Origin: Halomonas eurihalina
GTDB taxonomy: Bacteria > Pseudomonadota > Gammaproteobacteria > Pseudomonadales > Halomonadaceae
Assembly: GCF_008274785.1 (NCBI RefSeq)
Contig: NZ_VTPU01000001.1
Location: 496,001-560,000 of the forward strand
Direction of reading: 5' to 3'
DNA: 64,000 nt
Made by a program: the position numbers and the translations under genes. The notes below the pieces were generated by a model. The model saw only the letters and a program-made list of their open reading frames with translations, was not told the DNA's origin and did not search any database. Positions 42,671 to 52,104 of this stretch are shown piece by piece. Positions within the stretch are counted from its first letter, which is position 1. Each line of letters opens with the position of its first letter.

Positions 42671-43282
42671 TCAATAGCCGACGGTGAAGCGCTGGCGTGA
42701 ATGGGCGGGCGCTTCAAGCTCATCCACCATCGCGATGGCGTAGTCTTCGAAGGAGATACTGGAGCCAGCGTCATGGGTCAGCAGTTGGTCCTGCCCGAGG
42801 CGAAACTTTCCGGTACGCTCGCCGGGCACGAACTCGGCCGAGGGAGACAGGAATGTCCAGTCGAGATCATCGACGCCGCGCAAGAAGTCCAGAAACTCGC
42901 CACCGGCGTACGCTTCGGGCTTGTAGGCTTCGGGGAAATCCGGCTGGTCGATGACCTTCTCGCCGGGCGCCACTTCAAGGCTGCCGGCCCCGCCCACCAC
43001 CAGATAGCGTGCCACGCCGGCATCACGCACGGCTCCCACCAGCGTTCCGACATCGCTTGCCGTAAAGGGAACGGCGCTGATAACGGCGTCATGCCCCTTG
43101 AGCAGTGCTGCCAATGCCCGCTGGTCATTGGCATCGCCCTGCTTCGGCGTGACGCCGGGCAAGGGGGCAATCCTGTCCGTATTGCGAGCAATGGCGGTCA
43201 CCTGATGCCCGCGATCGGACAGTTCGGCGAGAATACGCGAGCCTGCATCGCCCGACGCCCCGATAAGCGCAACTTTTGCCAT
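42671..43282 (-). CDS. NAD(P)-binding protein, NmrA/SDR-a type
   Basis: 203 residues from ATG 43,282 (AAGGAG upstream). The Rossmann motif is VALIGASGDAGSRILAELSD, followed by GHQVTAIARN, HDAVISAVP and YLVVGGAGSLEV, and the C-terminal DWTFLSPSAEFVPG matches atypical SDR proteins such as NmrA/YwnB. These usually bind NAD(P) and act as redox sensors or reductases. Divergent from the HxlR regulator, which may control it. The catalytic Tyr-x-x-x-Lys is not evident. Confidence 0.8.
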   Translation of the reverse strand: MAKVALIGASGDAGSRILAELSDRGHQVTAIARNTDRIAPLPGVTPKQGDANDQRALAALLKGHDAVISAVPFTASDVGTLVGAVRDAGVARYLVVGGAGSLEVAPGEKVIDQPDFPEAYKPEAYAGGEFLDFLRGVDDLDWTFLSPSAEFVPGERTGKFRLGQDQLLTHDAGSSISFEDYAIAMVDELEAPAHSRQRFTVGY

Positions 43283-43311
43283 GAGAAGTCTCCTTGAGTT
43301 CATTTCTGACA

Positions 43312-43334
43312 CATGGTCTACAAGGCAGACCATG
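43312..43334. promoter_or_regulatory. Palindrome in the HxlR divergent region (left)
   Basis: CATGGTCT / AGACCATG, 8-bp arms with a 7-base centre, 30 bases before the SDR-like start codon. Candidate HxlR site. Confidence 0.5.
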
Positions 43335-43388
43335 GGATAAACTTATGGGAGTTCCTGTGACGGCACAAGACGTCATCTTCACCTGACA

Positions 43389-43408
43389 TGGTCACGTCAA
43401 TGTGACCA
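43389..43408. promoter_or_regulatory. Palindrome in the HxlR divergent region (right)
   Basis: TGGTCAC / GTGACCA, perfect 7-bp arms with a 6-base centre, 41 bases before the HxlR start. It shares TGGTC with the left palindrome. Confidence 0.5.
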
Positions 43409-43448
43409 CTGAAATAGATGAAGGGCCACGACCATCCATGGAGAGATC

Positions 43449-43832
43449 ATGACAACCACTCCTGACGGCAAAGAGGTGATTTTCGAACAGCCCTGCCCGA
43501 TTCGCGACGTGCTCGACCGCATCGGCAATCAGTGGAGTCTGCTGATTCTGGAAGCCCTGGCTCCCGGTACCCTGCGCTTCAATGCCCTGATGCGCGAGAT
43601 CGGCGATATCTCGAAGCAGATGCTCTCCCGCACGCTCAAGCAGCTGGAGCAGGATGGCTTCATCACGCGTACGCTCTACCCCGAGGTTCCCCCGCGGGTG
43701 GAATACACGCTGACCCCGCTGGGGCATTCCTTTCTCGAGCCGATGCAGCAGCTCGTGGACTGGGCGGATACGCATCACCACGCCATCGTGGCCGCTCGCG
43801 CTCGGTATCAGGCCGAGAACGATCAGGCCTGA
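43449..43832 (+). CDS. HxlR-family transcription regulator
   Basis: 127 residues. The Cys-Pro-Ile opening ([20 protein letters not shown]), [20 protein letters not shown] and [20 protein letters not shown] followed by VEYTLTPLG are the standard HxlR winged-helix pattern. Cys16 is the redox- or quinone-sensing position in YodB/QorR-type members. GGAG lies seven bases upstream of the start. Divergent from the NAD(P)-binding protein, whose promoter it probably controls in response to electrophiles or oxidation. Confidence 0.85.
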   Translation: MTTTPDGKEVIFEQPCPIRDVLDRIGNQWSLLILEALAPGTLRFNALMREIGDISKQMLSRTLKQLEQDGFITRTLYPEVPPRVEYTLTPLGHSFLEPMQQLVDWADTHHHAIVAARARYQAENDQA

Positions 43833-43865
43833 TAGCACGAGTACAGCTCTCGGCCCCCCCACCGT

Positions 43866-45527
43866 TCAGACGCTATCGAGGCTTCCCACCGCATCCTGGC
43901 TGGCCCGTTCCCGCTGCTGGCCGGTCAGTTCACGGAGCTGGCCATCGCGCATCTCGAGCAGACGGTCGGCATGACCGAAGTAGGCATCGTCGTGGCTGAC
44001 GGCCAGCACCGTCTTGCCCAGTTCGCGAAGCCGAGGCAGCAAGGCCTGGTAGAAGGTGCGGCGGAACTGTGGATCCTGATCGGCGGCCCACTCGTCCAGC
44101 AGCAGGAAGTCACGCTGCTCGGCCACGGCCAGCAACAGCGCCAGGCGCTTGCGCTGTCCCTGGGAGAGTTGCGGATTGGTGACCCGATCGCCGTCGAAAT
44201 GCAGCTTTTCCTCCATGGCCAGCCGCTCCAGCCAATCCTCCACCAGGGCGGGATCGGGCGCTGTGCCCTCTTGCCCCATCAGCCGGTCGAAGAGGTGGAA
44301 GTCGGTGAAGACCGCCGAGAAGCTGCGTCGATAGGCTTCCCACTGATCCGGCTCGAGTGCACAGCCATCGAGCAGGATCTCGCCCTCATGAGGCTGATAG
44401 AGCCCCGTCAACAAGCGGGCCAGGGTCGACTTGCCGCTGCCGTTGCCACCGATCAGGAATACCTGCTCGCCGCGTTTCAGGGTCAGGTCGATGGGCCCGA
44501 CCGCGAAGCCCCGCCCCTGCTCGCCGTCGGCATAGCGAAAGGTGACGCCGCGCAGTTCCAGGGTCTGCCAGTCCCCCAGAGGCTCGCCACTGGCGAAAGC
44601 CTCGCGGTAATCGGCCAGTTGCAGGCTTTCGAGCTTATCGAAGGCGACCTGGGCGCCCAACAGGGTCGGCAACGCGCCCACTGCCTGGATCAGGGGCGTA
44701 CGTAGAAACAGCAGCGTCAGGGAATAGGTCGCCGCCACATTGGTGTTGGCCCAGCCGAGCCCGTTGGCCAGGAAGAACGCCAGGCCGATGGCCCCAAGCA
44801 TCATGATGTTGGACCAGTTGACGGCGCTCAGGTGGAAGGTGTCGGAGCGGATGATGTGATGGCGATACTCGCGGGCATTGCGGGTGTAGACCTCATCGAA
44901 CAGCCGGCGCGCGCGATCGCGATTGAGCGCGAGTTCCTTGCGCCCTTCGATCACCGCCGCGTAATCCTGATAGAGGCGATCCTCGGTCTCGCGCACCCGC
45001 CCGAGATGCCGATAGACCCGTGAGACCAGCAGCCAGCCGACGATCACGGTCACCGCCACCCAGACAGCGGTGACCGCCAGCATGCCGGGCGACAGCCAGG
45101 CCAGGTACAAGGCCGACCCCAGCGTCAGGATCACGCCCTGCACCAGCTCGGGCAAGCGCACGAAGGCAATGGTGATCTGGCGCACGTCACTGGAGAGACT
45201 GGCCATGAGGTTGGCGCCGCCCAGTCGTTCGACACGCTCGATGTCGGTGTCGAGGATCCGCTTGATCAGCCGCCCCCGCAGCCGATAGACGAAATGGTGG
45301 CCCAGGGTGGTCAGGGCCAGTTGCGCCCCGAGGGTGATGCCCAGCAACAGCACGATCAGCCCGATGAACTGCGGCAGCACCACCAGCGGATCGCCATGGG
45401 CCTCGATCAACCGCCGGTTGATGAAGGCGATGACGCCGATTCCCAGACCGGCACTCGCCAGGCTGAGCGCCATGACAGCGATGAACGGCCAGCGATAGTG
45501 GCGAAAGACGACGCGCAAGAGTTCCAC
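43866..45527 (-). CDS. ABC exporter of the cyclic-peptide/siderophore class (SyrD/PvdE/YojI-like)
   Basis: 553 residues; a GTG at 45,527 is preferred because AGGA lies seven bases upstream, whereas ATG 45,569 has none. The membrane domain is followed by an ATPase with Walker [10 protein letters not shown], signature [15 protein letters not shown] and Walker [16 protein letters not shown]. The Gln in LSQGQRKR and the DEWAADQDP box are specific to this cyclic-peptide transporter class, which includes PvdE and YojI. It diverges from a receptor with two Fur boxes between them, so siderophore or precursor export is likely. Confidence 0.83.
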   Translation of the reverse strand: MELLRVVFRHYRWPFIAVMALSLASAGLGIGVIAFINRRLIEAHGDPLVVLPQFIGLIVLLLGITLGAQLALTTLGHHFVYRLRGRLIKRILDTDIERVERLGGANLMASLSSDVRQITIAFVRLPELVQGVILTLGSALYLAWLSPGMLAVTAVWVAVTVIVGWLLVSRVYRHLGRVRETEDRLYQDYAAVIEGRKELALNRDRARRLFDEVYTRNAREYRHHIIRSDTFHLSAVNWSNIMMLGAIGLAFFLANGLGWANTNVAATYSLTLLFLRTPLIQAVGALPTLLGAQVAFDKLESLQLADYREAFASGEPLGDWQTLELRGVTFRYADGEQGRGFAVGPIDLTLKRGEQVFLIGGNGSGKSTLARLLTGLYQPHEGEILLDGCALEPDQWEAYRRSFSAVFTDFHLFDRLMGQEGTAPDPALVEDWLERLAMEEKLHFDGDRVTNPQLSQGQRKRLALLLAVAEQRDFLLLDEWAADQDPQFRRTFYQALLPRLRELGKTVLAVSHDDAYFGHADRLLEMRDGQLRELTGQQRERASQDAVGSLDSV

Positions 45528-45624
45528 GGATGATCCTCGTCGAGACAATGGCGGGGCATTGTGGCGCATTGTCTCGGCAAGTCAACGACGCCCCGACGGT
45601 CTGGCGCATCAGACTCGCCACGAA

Positions 45625-45643
45625 AGATAAGCAATCATTTGCA
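45625..45643. promoter_or_regulatory. Fur box (left of pair) in the exporter-receptor divergent region
   Basis: AGATAAGCAATCATTTGCA fits the Fur half sites GATAA and ATCATT. Close to the leftward exporter start (98 bases). Confidence 0.55.
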
Positions 45644-45651
45644 CCAGAAAA

Positions 45652-45670
45652 TGTAAAACATTATCATTTG
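45652..45670. promoter_or_regulatory. Fur box (right of pair) in the exporter-receptor divergent region
   Basis: TGTAAAACATTATCATTTG; the other strand reads AAATGATAATG, a strong Fur core, 145 bases before the receptor start. Confidence 0.65.
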
Positions 45671-45740
45671 CCGCGCGTACCGGGTAACGCAACGCTGCGT
45701 ACTGCCCAGCACAACAACCACCGACAATGTTTGCCCTGAG

Positions 45741-45788
45741 GGGAGCGCTGATTTATATCGCGAGCGCAGCAATAAATCCGTGTTTCCC
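45741..45788. repeat. 48-bp palindromic repeat before a receptor gene
   Basis: The ends are GGGA and TCCC, with inner arms GATTTAT (45,750-45,756) and AATAAATC (45,771-45,778). One half recurs at 25,916 with 23 of 24 matching. The GGGA..CTGA-ATA end also resembles the 23,637 element. It lies 27 bases before the receptor start. Confidence 0.6.
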
Positions 45789-45814
45789 TGGATCGATCAA
45801 GGAACGCTTGCCGT

Positions 45815-47980
45815 ATGTCCATCACCTCCCAGCCGCGTCCAGCGCGACTGCGACCTCTCCTGCTGTGTACCGCACTGCCCGTTGCCGCGTTTGCTCAGAC
45901 TGGCACAAGCGACGATGCCGCTTCGTCGGGTGCCGATGATCTCTCCCCGATGGTCGTCACTGCAACCCGCAACAAGAGCCTCGCAGGCAAGACGCCCCAG
46001 AAGGTCACCATCATTACCCGCGAGCAGATCGAGCAGCAGCTGGCGATCACCCAGGACCCCAGCCAGGTACTCAGCAACCTGGTTCCTTCCTACTCGCCCA
46101 GCCGCCAGAAGCTCAACAATACTGGCGAGACCTTCCGCGGCCGCTCGGTGCTGTTCATGATCGATGGCGTGCCCCAGAGCAACCCACTGCGCGATGGCGG
46201 GCGGGACAGTTACACCATCGATCTCTCCATGGTCGAGCGCATCGAGGTCATCCATGGCGCCAGCGCCGAGCACGGCCTGGGCGCCACCGGTGGCATCATC
46301 AACTACGTGACCAAGGGCTCAGATGGCCCCGGCGTCCGCCAACATGCCGGCATTAGCCTGACCAGCGACGACGACTTCAAGTCGGACGGCTTCGGCCACA
46401 AGCTGGACTACCGGATCAGCGGCCAACAAGGCGACTGGGACTATCAGTTTGCCGCCAGCCGCCAGGAACGTGGCGTCTTCTACGACGGCAACGACGAAAT
46501 CGTCGGCATGGCCTATCACGGTGAAGTGCAGAACTCCACCAGCTACGACCTGATGGCCAAGGCGGGGTACTGGTTCGACGACAACCAGAACCTCGAGTTC
46601 TCCCTCAACCATTTCGACCTCGATATCGGCGACGACTATGTGCCGGTATCCGGCGATCGTGACGCAGGCATACCGACCACGGCCCGCAAGGGCACTCCGG
46701 ATAACGACCCGGGCTACAACGAATCCACCACCGCCCGATTGTCGTACTCCCATGCCGACTGGCTGGGCAACGATGTCGACGCCCAGCTTTACACCCAGCG
46801 CTTCCGCGCCCAGTTCGGTGCCACCGGCCTTGGCTCCTTCCCCTACCAGGACGACGCCGGCAATACCCTTTATGACCACACGCGCAATGAGTCCGACAAG
46901 GTCGGCGCCAAGTTCACCCTGAGCCGCGACGGCCTGCTGGATGATCGCCTGACCCTGACCACCGGCCTCGACCTGCTGCAGGACGAGACCCAGCAAGTTC
47001 TGGTGAAGACCGACCGCAACTATGTGCCGGAAAGCCAGTTCCGCAATTATGCGGCCTTCCTGCAGGGCGACGTCGACGTCACCGACGCCCTGAGCCTGCA
47101 TGCCGGGGTCCGCCAGGAGCATGCCAAGCTGAACGTCGACGACTACTCGACCGTGGATCGCAGCACGAGCGTCGAGAACGACCTGGTCGCGGTGAACGGC
47201 GGCAATCCCAGCTTCGACGAGACGCTGTTCAACGCCGGCATCGTCTATCAGGCTACCGACTGGGCCCAGCTCTACGCCAACTACTCCGAAGGCTTCGGCA
47301 TGCCCGATGTGGGCCGTGTATTGCGAGGCGTCAGCACGCCTGGCCAGGGCGTCGACACCCTGATCGATCTCTCGCCCATCGTCACCGACAACCGCGAGAT
47401 CGGCGCGCGCTTCAACTGGGATCGCTACGGGCTCGAGCTGAGCTACTACGAATCGAATTCCGATCTCGGCCAGCGCATCCAGCCCGATGCCCAAGGCAAC
47501 TACCGCGTCCAGCGGGAGAAGACCGAAATCCAGGGCATCGAGATCACCGGCGAGGCCCGCTTGAACGATGCCCACGACCTGCGCCTCTCCTATACCCATG
47601 CCGAGGGCAAGTCCGACACCGACGGCGATGGCAGCGTCGACACCAAGTTGACGGGCCGCGACCTGGCGCCGGACACCCTGAAGCTGGCCTGGAGCGCGTC
47701 CTGGAACGACAAGCTGTCCACTCACCTGCAGTACAGTCGCTACTTCGATCGCAGCTTCGATGATCCGGCGATCGAATTCGACGGCTATGGCCTGCTCGAT
47801 GCATCGCTGGCCTATCGCCTGCCGGTGGGCCGTGCCAGCCTGGGCATCGAGAACCTCACCGACGAGGACTACTTCACCTACTACTCGCAGTCGTTCCCCC
47901 AGTCATCCGCGCTCGAAGACGATCTGTACTTCAAGGGCCGTGGGCGAACCCTGACCCTGAGCTACCAGCTCGATTTCTGA
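45815..47980 (+). CDS. TonB-dependent siderophore receptor
   Basis: 721 residues; AAGGAA precedes the ATG. The signal segment is ARLRPLLLCTALPVAAFAQ. TonB box region DLSPMVVTATRNKSL; plug motifs NLVPSYSPSRQKLNNTGETF, FRGRSVLFMIDGVPQSNP and RIEVIHGASAEHGLGATGGI. The barrel ends YFKGRGRTLTLSYQLDF. Late in the barrel an extracellular loop has DTDGDGSVD, a calcium-site-like motif. This class is closer to the hydroxamate/carboxylate receptors of the IutA-RhtA type than to FhuA. A terminator separates it from the fecBCDE-like genes, but a joint role is likely. Confidence 0.85.
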   Translation: MSITSQPRPARLRPLLLCTALPVAAFAQTGTSDDAASSGADDLSPMVVTATRNKSLAGKTPQKVTIITREQIEQQLAITQDPSQVLSNLVPSYSPSRQKLNNTGETFRGRSVLFMIDGVPQSNPLRDGGRDSYTIDLSMVERIEVIHGASAEHGLGATGGIINYVTKGSDGPGVRQHAGISLTSDDDFKSDGFGHKLDYRISGQQGDWDYQFAASRQERGVFYDGNDEIVGMAYHGEVQNSTSYDLMAKAGYWFDDNQNLEFSLNHFDLDIGDDYVPVSGDRDAGIPTTARKGTPDNDPGYNESTTARLSYSHADWLGNDVDAQLYTQRFRAQFGATGLGSFPYQDDAGNTLYDHTRNESDKVGAKFTLSRDGLLDDRLTLTTGLDLLQDETQQVLVKTDRNYVPESQFRNYAAFLQGDVDVTDALSLHAGVRQEHAKLNVDDYSTVDRSTSVENDLVAVNGGNPSFDETLFNAGIVYQATDWAQLYANYSEGFGMPDVGRVLRGVSTPGQGVDTLIDLSPIVTDNREIGARFNWDRYGLELSYYESNSDLGQRIQPDAQGNYRVQREKTEIQGIEITGEARLNDAHDLRLSYTHAEGKSDTDGDGSVDTKLTGRDLAPDTLKLAWSASWNDKLSTHLQYSRYFDRSFDDPAIEFDGYGLLDASLAYRLPVGRASLGIENLTDEDYFTYYSQSFPQSSALEDDLYFKGRGRTLTLSYQLDF

Positions 47981-47992
47981 AGCGGCCTGTCG

Positions 47993-48014
47993 AGCGGCAC
48001 CCTCGGGTGCCGCT
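47993..48014 (+). terminator. Hairpin between receptor and FecB-like gene
   Basis: AGCGGCACC / GGTGCCGCT with loop CTCG, 13 bases past the receptor stop, followed by TCTTCT. A partial terminator would lower expression of the importer relative to the receptor. Confidence 0.6.
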
Positions 48015-48056
48015 TCTTCTCCGCTTGCCTGCCCGACCTGCAAAGACCGACATACA

Positions 48057-49127
48057 ATGCCCGACACCCTATCGCGTGGGCCCCAGGCGCTGACGGCCAT
48101 GGCCAGCAGGCCTTTCCCCCGCTGGCTGGCAGCGCTGCTGGCATCCCTCCTGCCATGGACCGCCGCCCTCGCCACCGACGACGCCCGTGATGCCATCACC
48201 GTTGCCAACGCCTTCGGCGACACTCGCGTTCCTGCCACACCAGAGCGCGTCGTCACCCTCTACCAGGGGGCGACGGACAGCGCGGTGGCGCTCGGCATCA
48301 CGCCGGTGGGCGTCGTCGACTCCTGGCTGGAGCAGCCCATGTATCGCTACCTGCGCGAGGCGCTGGCCGGCGTGGAGCACGTCGGCCTGGAGACCCAGCC
48401 CAACCTGGAGAAGGTGGCCTGGCTGGAGCCGGAGCTGATCGTGGCCACGCGCTTTCGGCACGAACGGGTCCGACCGCTGCTGGAACGCATTGCACCGACG
48501 GTCGCCACCGACAGTGTCTTCGACTTCAAGGCCACCCTGTCGCTGGTGGCCGAGGCCACGGGGCGGGAGTCCCGCGCCCGCGAACTGCTGCAGGCCTGGG
48601 ACGCTCGCGTGGCGGACTTTCGCCGCAAGATCGCCGACCGACTGGGTGACGACTGGCCACAGAAGGCCGCCGTGGTGCGTTTCAAGAGCGATCACCTGCG
48701 CATCTATTCGACGGGATTCGCCGGCTCGATCCTCGATGAACTGGGCTTCGAACAGCCGGCATCCGTCCAGGACCAGGGCTGGGGCATGAAGCTGACCAGC
48801 GAGGAAAACATCCCGGTCATCAATGCCGACGTGATCTTCGTGCTGCTCGAACCGGACGACCCCGCCATCGCCCGGAACTACCGGCACTGGACGTCTCACC
48901 CCCTCTGGCAGCGACTGGATGCCGTGCATAACGACCGTGTCTTCGAGGTCGACGCGGTGAACTGGATCATGGGCGGCGGCATCCTGGCCGCCAATGCCAT
49001 GCTCGACGATCTCTACCGCCACTATGGGCTGGACACCCCCAGCGAGACCGCGACGCTCAGCGCCGCGTGCTCCGCGGATAGCGCCGCGGAGCCCCGAGCC
49101 CGGGACGAGGAGCCGGACGCATGCTGA
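48057..49127 (+). CDS. fecB: Periplasmic siderophore-binding protein, FecB-like
   Basis: 356 residues if started at ATG 48,057; ATG 48,099 would place the signal peptide (FPRWLAALLASLLPWTAALA) at the very N-terminus and may be the true start. The mature part shows TVANAFGDTRVPATPERVVTL-type opening and KVAWLEPELIVATRFRHERV, SDHLRIYSTGFAGSILDELG and WLxGGGILAANAMLDDLYRHY-like end of the FecB/FatB class. It delivers a ferric siderophore or citrate to the next two permeases. Overlaps fecC by 7 bases. The C-terminal 25 residues are an odd Ala/Glu/Ser tail. Confidence 0.82.
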   Translation: MPDTLSRGPQALTAMASRPFPRWLAALLASLLPWTAALATDDARDAITVANAFGDTRVPATPERVVTLYQGATDSAVALGITPVGVVDSWLEQPMYRYLREALAGVEHVGLETQPNLEKVAWLEPELIVATRFRHERVRPLLERIAPTVATDSVFDFKATLSLVAEATGRESRARELLQAWDARVADFRRKIADRLGDDWPQKAAVVRFKSDHLRIYSTGFAGSILDELGFEQPASVQDQGWGMKLTSEENIPVINADVIFVLLEPDDPAIARNYRHWTSHPLWQRLDAVHNDRVFEVDAVNWIMGGGILAANAMLDDLYRHYGLDTPSETATLSAACSADSAAEPRARDEEPDAC

Positions 49128-50119
49128 ACCAGCGTGTTTCACGGATCGCGGGGCTGCTGCTGGGACTGGTGCTGGTCGCGACAGCCTTCGCGGCCAGCGT
49201 CATGCTGGGCACCACGGAGATCGCCCCGCCGACCTTCGTCCAGGCGCTGATTCACTACGATCCCACTCGGGTCGCGCATATCATCATCGTCACGGAACGC
49301 CTGCCACGCGCGGTCATCGCCGCCCTGGTCGGCGCCAGCCTGGCCATCGCCGGCGCCCTGATGCAGACCATGACCCGCAATCCCCTCGCCTCTCCGGGTA
49401 TCCTGGGAATCAACGCCGGAGCCATGTTCTTCGTGGTCATCGCCGTCTCGCTGCTACCCCTCCACACGCCGGCCGAGGTTGTCTGGGCGGCGCTGCTGGG
49501 GGCCCTGGTCGCGGCCTGTCTGGTGGTGATGCTGAGCCGCGGCCGCCAGGGAGAACTGTCGCCGTTGCGGGTCGTCCTGGCGGGCGTGGCCATCACCGCC
49601 ATGTTCGTCTCGTTCAGCCAGGGCTTGCTGATCATCGACCGCCAGAGCTTCGAGAGCGTGCTGTACTGGCTGGCCGGCTCCGTCTCCGGACGCGAGCTGT
49701 CGCTGGTGGTGCCGCTGCTGCCGCTGTTCGGCGGCGCCCTGCTGCTTTGTGCGCTGCTCGTCCGCCACGCCAATGCCCTGCTGCTGGGCGACGACATGGC
49801 CGAGGGCCTGGGCATGCACGCCGGTACCATCAAGCTGCTGCTCGGCTTGGTGGTGATCCTGCTTGCCGGCAGTTCGGTCGCGCTGGCCGGCATGATCGGC
49901 TTCGTCGGGCTGATCGTGCCCCACATGGCCCGGGGACTCTTCGGTGTCGACCACCGCTGGCTGCTGCCGGCCTGCGCCCTGCTGGGCGCGAGCCTGCTGC
50001 TGCTGGCCGATGTGGCCTCGCGCTTCCTGATGCCCCCGCAGGATGTACCGGTGGGCGTGATGACCGCCCTGATCGGCACGCCCTTTTTCATCTACCTGGC
50101 ACGCAGGAAGCAGGCCTGA
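49121..50119 (+). CDS. fecC: Ferric-siderophore permease, FecC-like
   Basis: 332 residues, about ten helices. Permease motifs: LPRAVIAALVGASLAIAGAL, MTRNPLASPGILGINAGA, and the ATPase-coupling segment SSVALAGMIGFVGLIVPHMA. It pairs with the following FecD-like gene, 2 bases downstream, to form the channel. Together with the binding protein and the ATPase it makes a complete importer, probably for the ligand of the 45,815 receptor. Confidence 0.85.
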   Translation: MLNQRVSRIAGLLLGLVLVATAFAASVMLGTTEIAPPTFVQALIHYDPTRVAHIIIVTERLPRAVIAALVGASLAIAGALMQTMTRNPLASPGILGINAGAMFFVVIAVSLLPLHTPAEVVWAALLGALVAACLVVMLSRGRQGELSPLRVVLAGVAITAMFVSFSQGLLIIDRQSFESVLYWLAGSVSGRELSLVVPLLPLFGGALLLCALLVRHANALLLGDDMAEGLGMHAGTIKLLLGLVVILLAGSSVALAGMIGFVGLIVPHMARGLFGVDHRWLLPACALLGASLLLLADVASRFLMPPQDVPVGVMTALIGTPFFIYLARRKQA

Positions 50120-50121
50120 CC

Positions 50122-51171
50122 ATGACCCACTCCGCTTCCCTGAAACAGCAGGGCGATGGCACCGTCGATACTCGCGCGACCCGCTATCCGGGTATCGCCG
50201 CCCTGCTCGTGCTGGTCCTGCTGGCCAGCATGGGCCTGTCACTGAGCCTGGGCAGCTTCCCCACCCCGTTCGGCAGAGTGCTGGACGCGCTGGTCGAGCC
50301 CCGGGCAAGCGACATCGCCTTCATCATCTGGGAACTGCGCCTGCCACGCATCCTGCTGGCCGTGCTGGTGGGTGCGGCCCTGGCCGTGGCCGGTGCCATC
50401 CTCCAGGGCATCGTGCGCAATCCGCTGGCCTCCCCGGACGTGATCGGCATCACCAGCGGCGCCGCCTTGGCCGCCGTGGCCTTCATGGCATCGTTCGGTG
50501 CCGGCCTGAGTCTTCATTGGCTGCCGGCCTCCGCGCTGCTCGGCGCGCTGCTGTCCGCCCTGCTGGTGTTCCTGCTGGCCTGGCAACGGGGCATTGCGCC
50601 CTCGCGCATGGTGCTGGTCGGCATCGGGCTCTCCGCCGCCATGGGGGCCGTGACCACCCTGCTGATCGTGGTCAGCGACGATGCCGCCGCCATGACGGCC
50701 TATGTATGGCTGACCGGCAGCCTCTACGCCGCTCAGTGGCAGGACGTGCTCGGCATGCTGCCCTGGCTGCTGGTCGCCCTTCCCCTGTGCCTGACCCGGG
50801 CGCGGCACATGGACGCCATGGCGCTGGGCGATCATGTGGCCCTGGGGCTGGGCGTGAACATCCTGCGCAGCCGGCTGCTGTTGATGGCCTGCAGCGTGGC
50901 ACTGGCAGGGGCGGCCGTGGCCTTCGCCGGAGGGCTCAGCTTCGTGGGCCTGATCGCTCCCCATATCGCCGCCCGTCTGGTGGGACGGGGCTTCGCCCGG
51001 CTGGTACCCGCCGCCGCCCTGGTCGGCGCCCTGATCGTGCTCTACGCCGATCTCCTCGGCCGGGTGGCCTTCCTGCCCGAGGACCTGCCCGCCGGCATCT
51101 TCGTCTCGGGCGTGGGCGCGCCCTTCTTCGTCTATCTGCTGTACCGAAGCCGTGATGTCGCTCGGGGCTGA
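50122..51171 (+). CDS. fecD: Ferric-siderophore permease, FecD-like
   Basis: 349 residues from ATG 50,122, two bases past the FecC-like stop. LRLPRILLAVLVGAALAVAG, IVRNPLASPDVIGITSGAAL and VAFAGGLSFVGLIAPHIAAR are the permease motifs. A longer frame reading through from 48,994 has no matching content. The N-terminal 30 residues are polar and precede the first helix. Confidence 0.85.
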   Translation: MTHSASLKQQGDGTVDTRATRYPGIAALLVLVLLASMGLSLSLGSFPTPFGRVLDALVEPRASDIAFIIWELRLPRILLAVLVGAALAVAGAILQGIVRNPLASPDVIGITSGAALAAVAFMASFGAGLSLHWLPASALLGALLSALLVFLLAWQRGIAPSRMVLVGIGLSAAMGAVTTLLIVVSDDAAAMTAYVWLTGSLYAAQWQDVLGMLPWLLVALPLCLTRARHMDAMALGDHVALGLGVNILRSRLLLMACSVALAGAAVAFAGGLSFVGLIAPHIAARLVGRGFARLVPAAALVGALIVLYADLLGRVAFLPEDLPAGIFVSGVGAPFFVYLLYRSRDVARG

Positions 51172-51255
51172 TCCGTCGACGCATTGCATGCGTTGAAAAT
51201 GAGAACTTTTTATCTTACGGTCTTCGGCCCCGATACCACACCGACGAGTCGCCCC

Positions 51256-52104
51256 ATGCCCTCGATCCCTGCCAAGCCACCGCGACTGACGGGCGAAGCC
51301 CTGTGCGCCGGCTACGATTCCCGGCGCGTGCTGGACGGTGTCGATCTGACGGTGGCCGAGGGCAAGCTGACGATATTGCTCGGTCCGAACGGTAGCGGGA
51401 AATCGACGCTGCTGAAGACACTGGCGCGCACCCTGACGCCCAGCGCCGGCCGTGTGTACCTCGATGGCCAGGACATCCATCGCCGCAACACGCGGGAGGT
51501 GGCCCAGCGCCTGGGTATCCTGCCGCAAGGCCCCACCGCACCGGAGGGGCTGACGGTCAGGCAACTGGTTGGCATGGGGCGTTTTCCCCACCAGCGGCTC
51601 TGGCAACAGGATGCCGAGCGCGATGCCCGCGCCATTCGCGAGGCCATGGCCCACGCCGACGTCACCGAGTTCGCCGAGCGCAGCGTCGACGCGCTCTCCG
51701 GCGGCCAGCGCCAGCGCTGCTGGATCGCCATGGTACTGGCCCAGGAGACGGACCTGATCCTGCTCGACGAGCCCACCACCTTTCTCGACCTCAAGGTGCA
51801 GGTCGACCTCCTCGAACTGCTCTCGCGCCTGGCCCACGAGCACGGCCGAACCCTGCTGGTGGTACTGCACGACCTCAACCTGGCCGCCGCCTACGCCGAC
51901 ACTCTGGTGATGATGCGCGACGGCGCCATTCTCCGGCAGGGCGCCCCGCGGGACGTTTTCACCGCCGCCAATCTCAAGGCGGTCTTCGATCTCGATGCCA
52001 ACGTCATTCGCGATCCGCACTCCCGCCGCCTGGTGTGCGTGCCCACGCCAGGCGTGCACGCAGCCGCGACGTCCTCGCCGGCCATCAAAGGGGTAGCGCC
52101 ATGA
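51256..52104 (+). CDS. fecE: Ferric-siderophore importer ATPase, FecE-like
   Basis: 282 residues from ATG 51,256; starts at 51,199 (ATG) and 51,184 (TTG) extend the protein but add an unrelated segment. Walker A GPNGSGKST, signature LSGGQRQRCW, Walker B LILLDEPTTFLD, H-loop VVLHDLNLAAAY. It powers the FecCD pair. The 84-base gap to FecD is the largest in this operon. Its stop overlaps the next start (ATGA). Confidence 0.87.
   Translation: MPSIPAKPPRLTGEALCAGYDSRRVLDGVDLTVAEGKLTILLGPNGSGKSTLLKTLARTLTPSAGRVYLDGQDIHRRNTREVAQRLGILPQGPTAPEGLTVRQLVGMGRFPHQRLWQQDAERDARAIREAMAHADVTEFAERSVDALSGGQRQRCWIAMVLAQETDLILLDEPTTFLDLKVQVDLLELLSRLAHEHGRTLLVVLHDLNLAAAYADTLVMMRDGAILRQGAPRDVFTAANLKAVFDLDANVIRDPHSRRLVCVPTPGVHAAATSSPAIKGVAP

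Noticed and set aside
46319-47725. Long minus-strand frame of 468 codons opposite the fourth receptor
   Set aside because: Antisense shadow with the same biased Val/Gly/Ala composition; the plus-strand receptor is certain.
51192-51215. Possible Fur box before the FecE-like gene (AAAATGAGAACTTTTTATCT)
   Set aside because: Only the outer half sites match; the centre does not fit the 6-1-6 pattern, and the gene lies inside an operon.
50239-52059. Minus-strand frame of 606 codons opposite the permease and ATPase genes
   Set aside because: Contains no recognisable domain and spans the antisense of two genes; a GC-skewed open frame.
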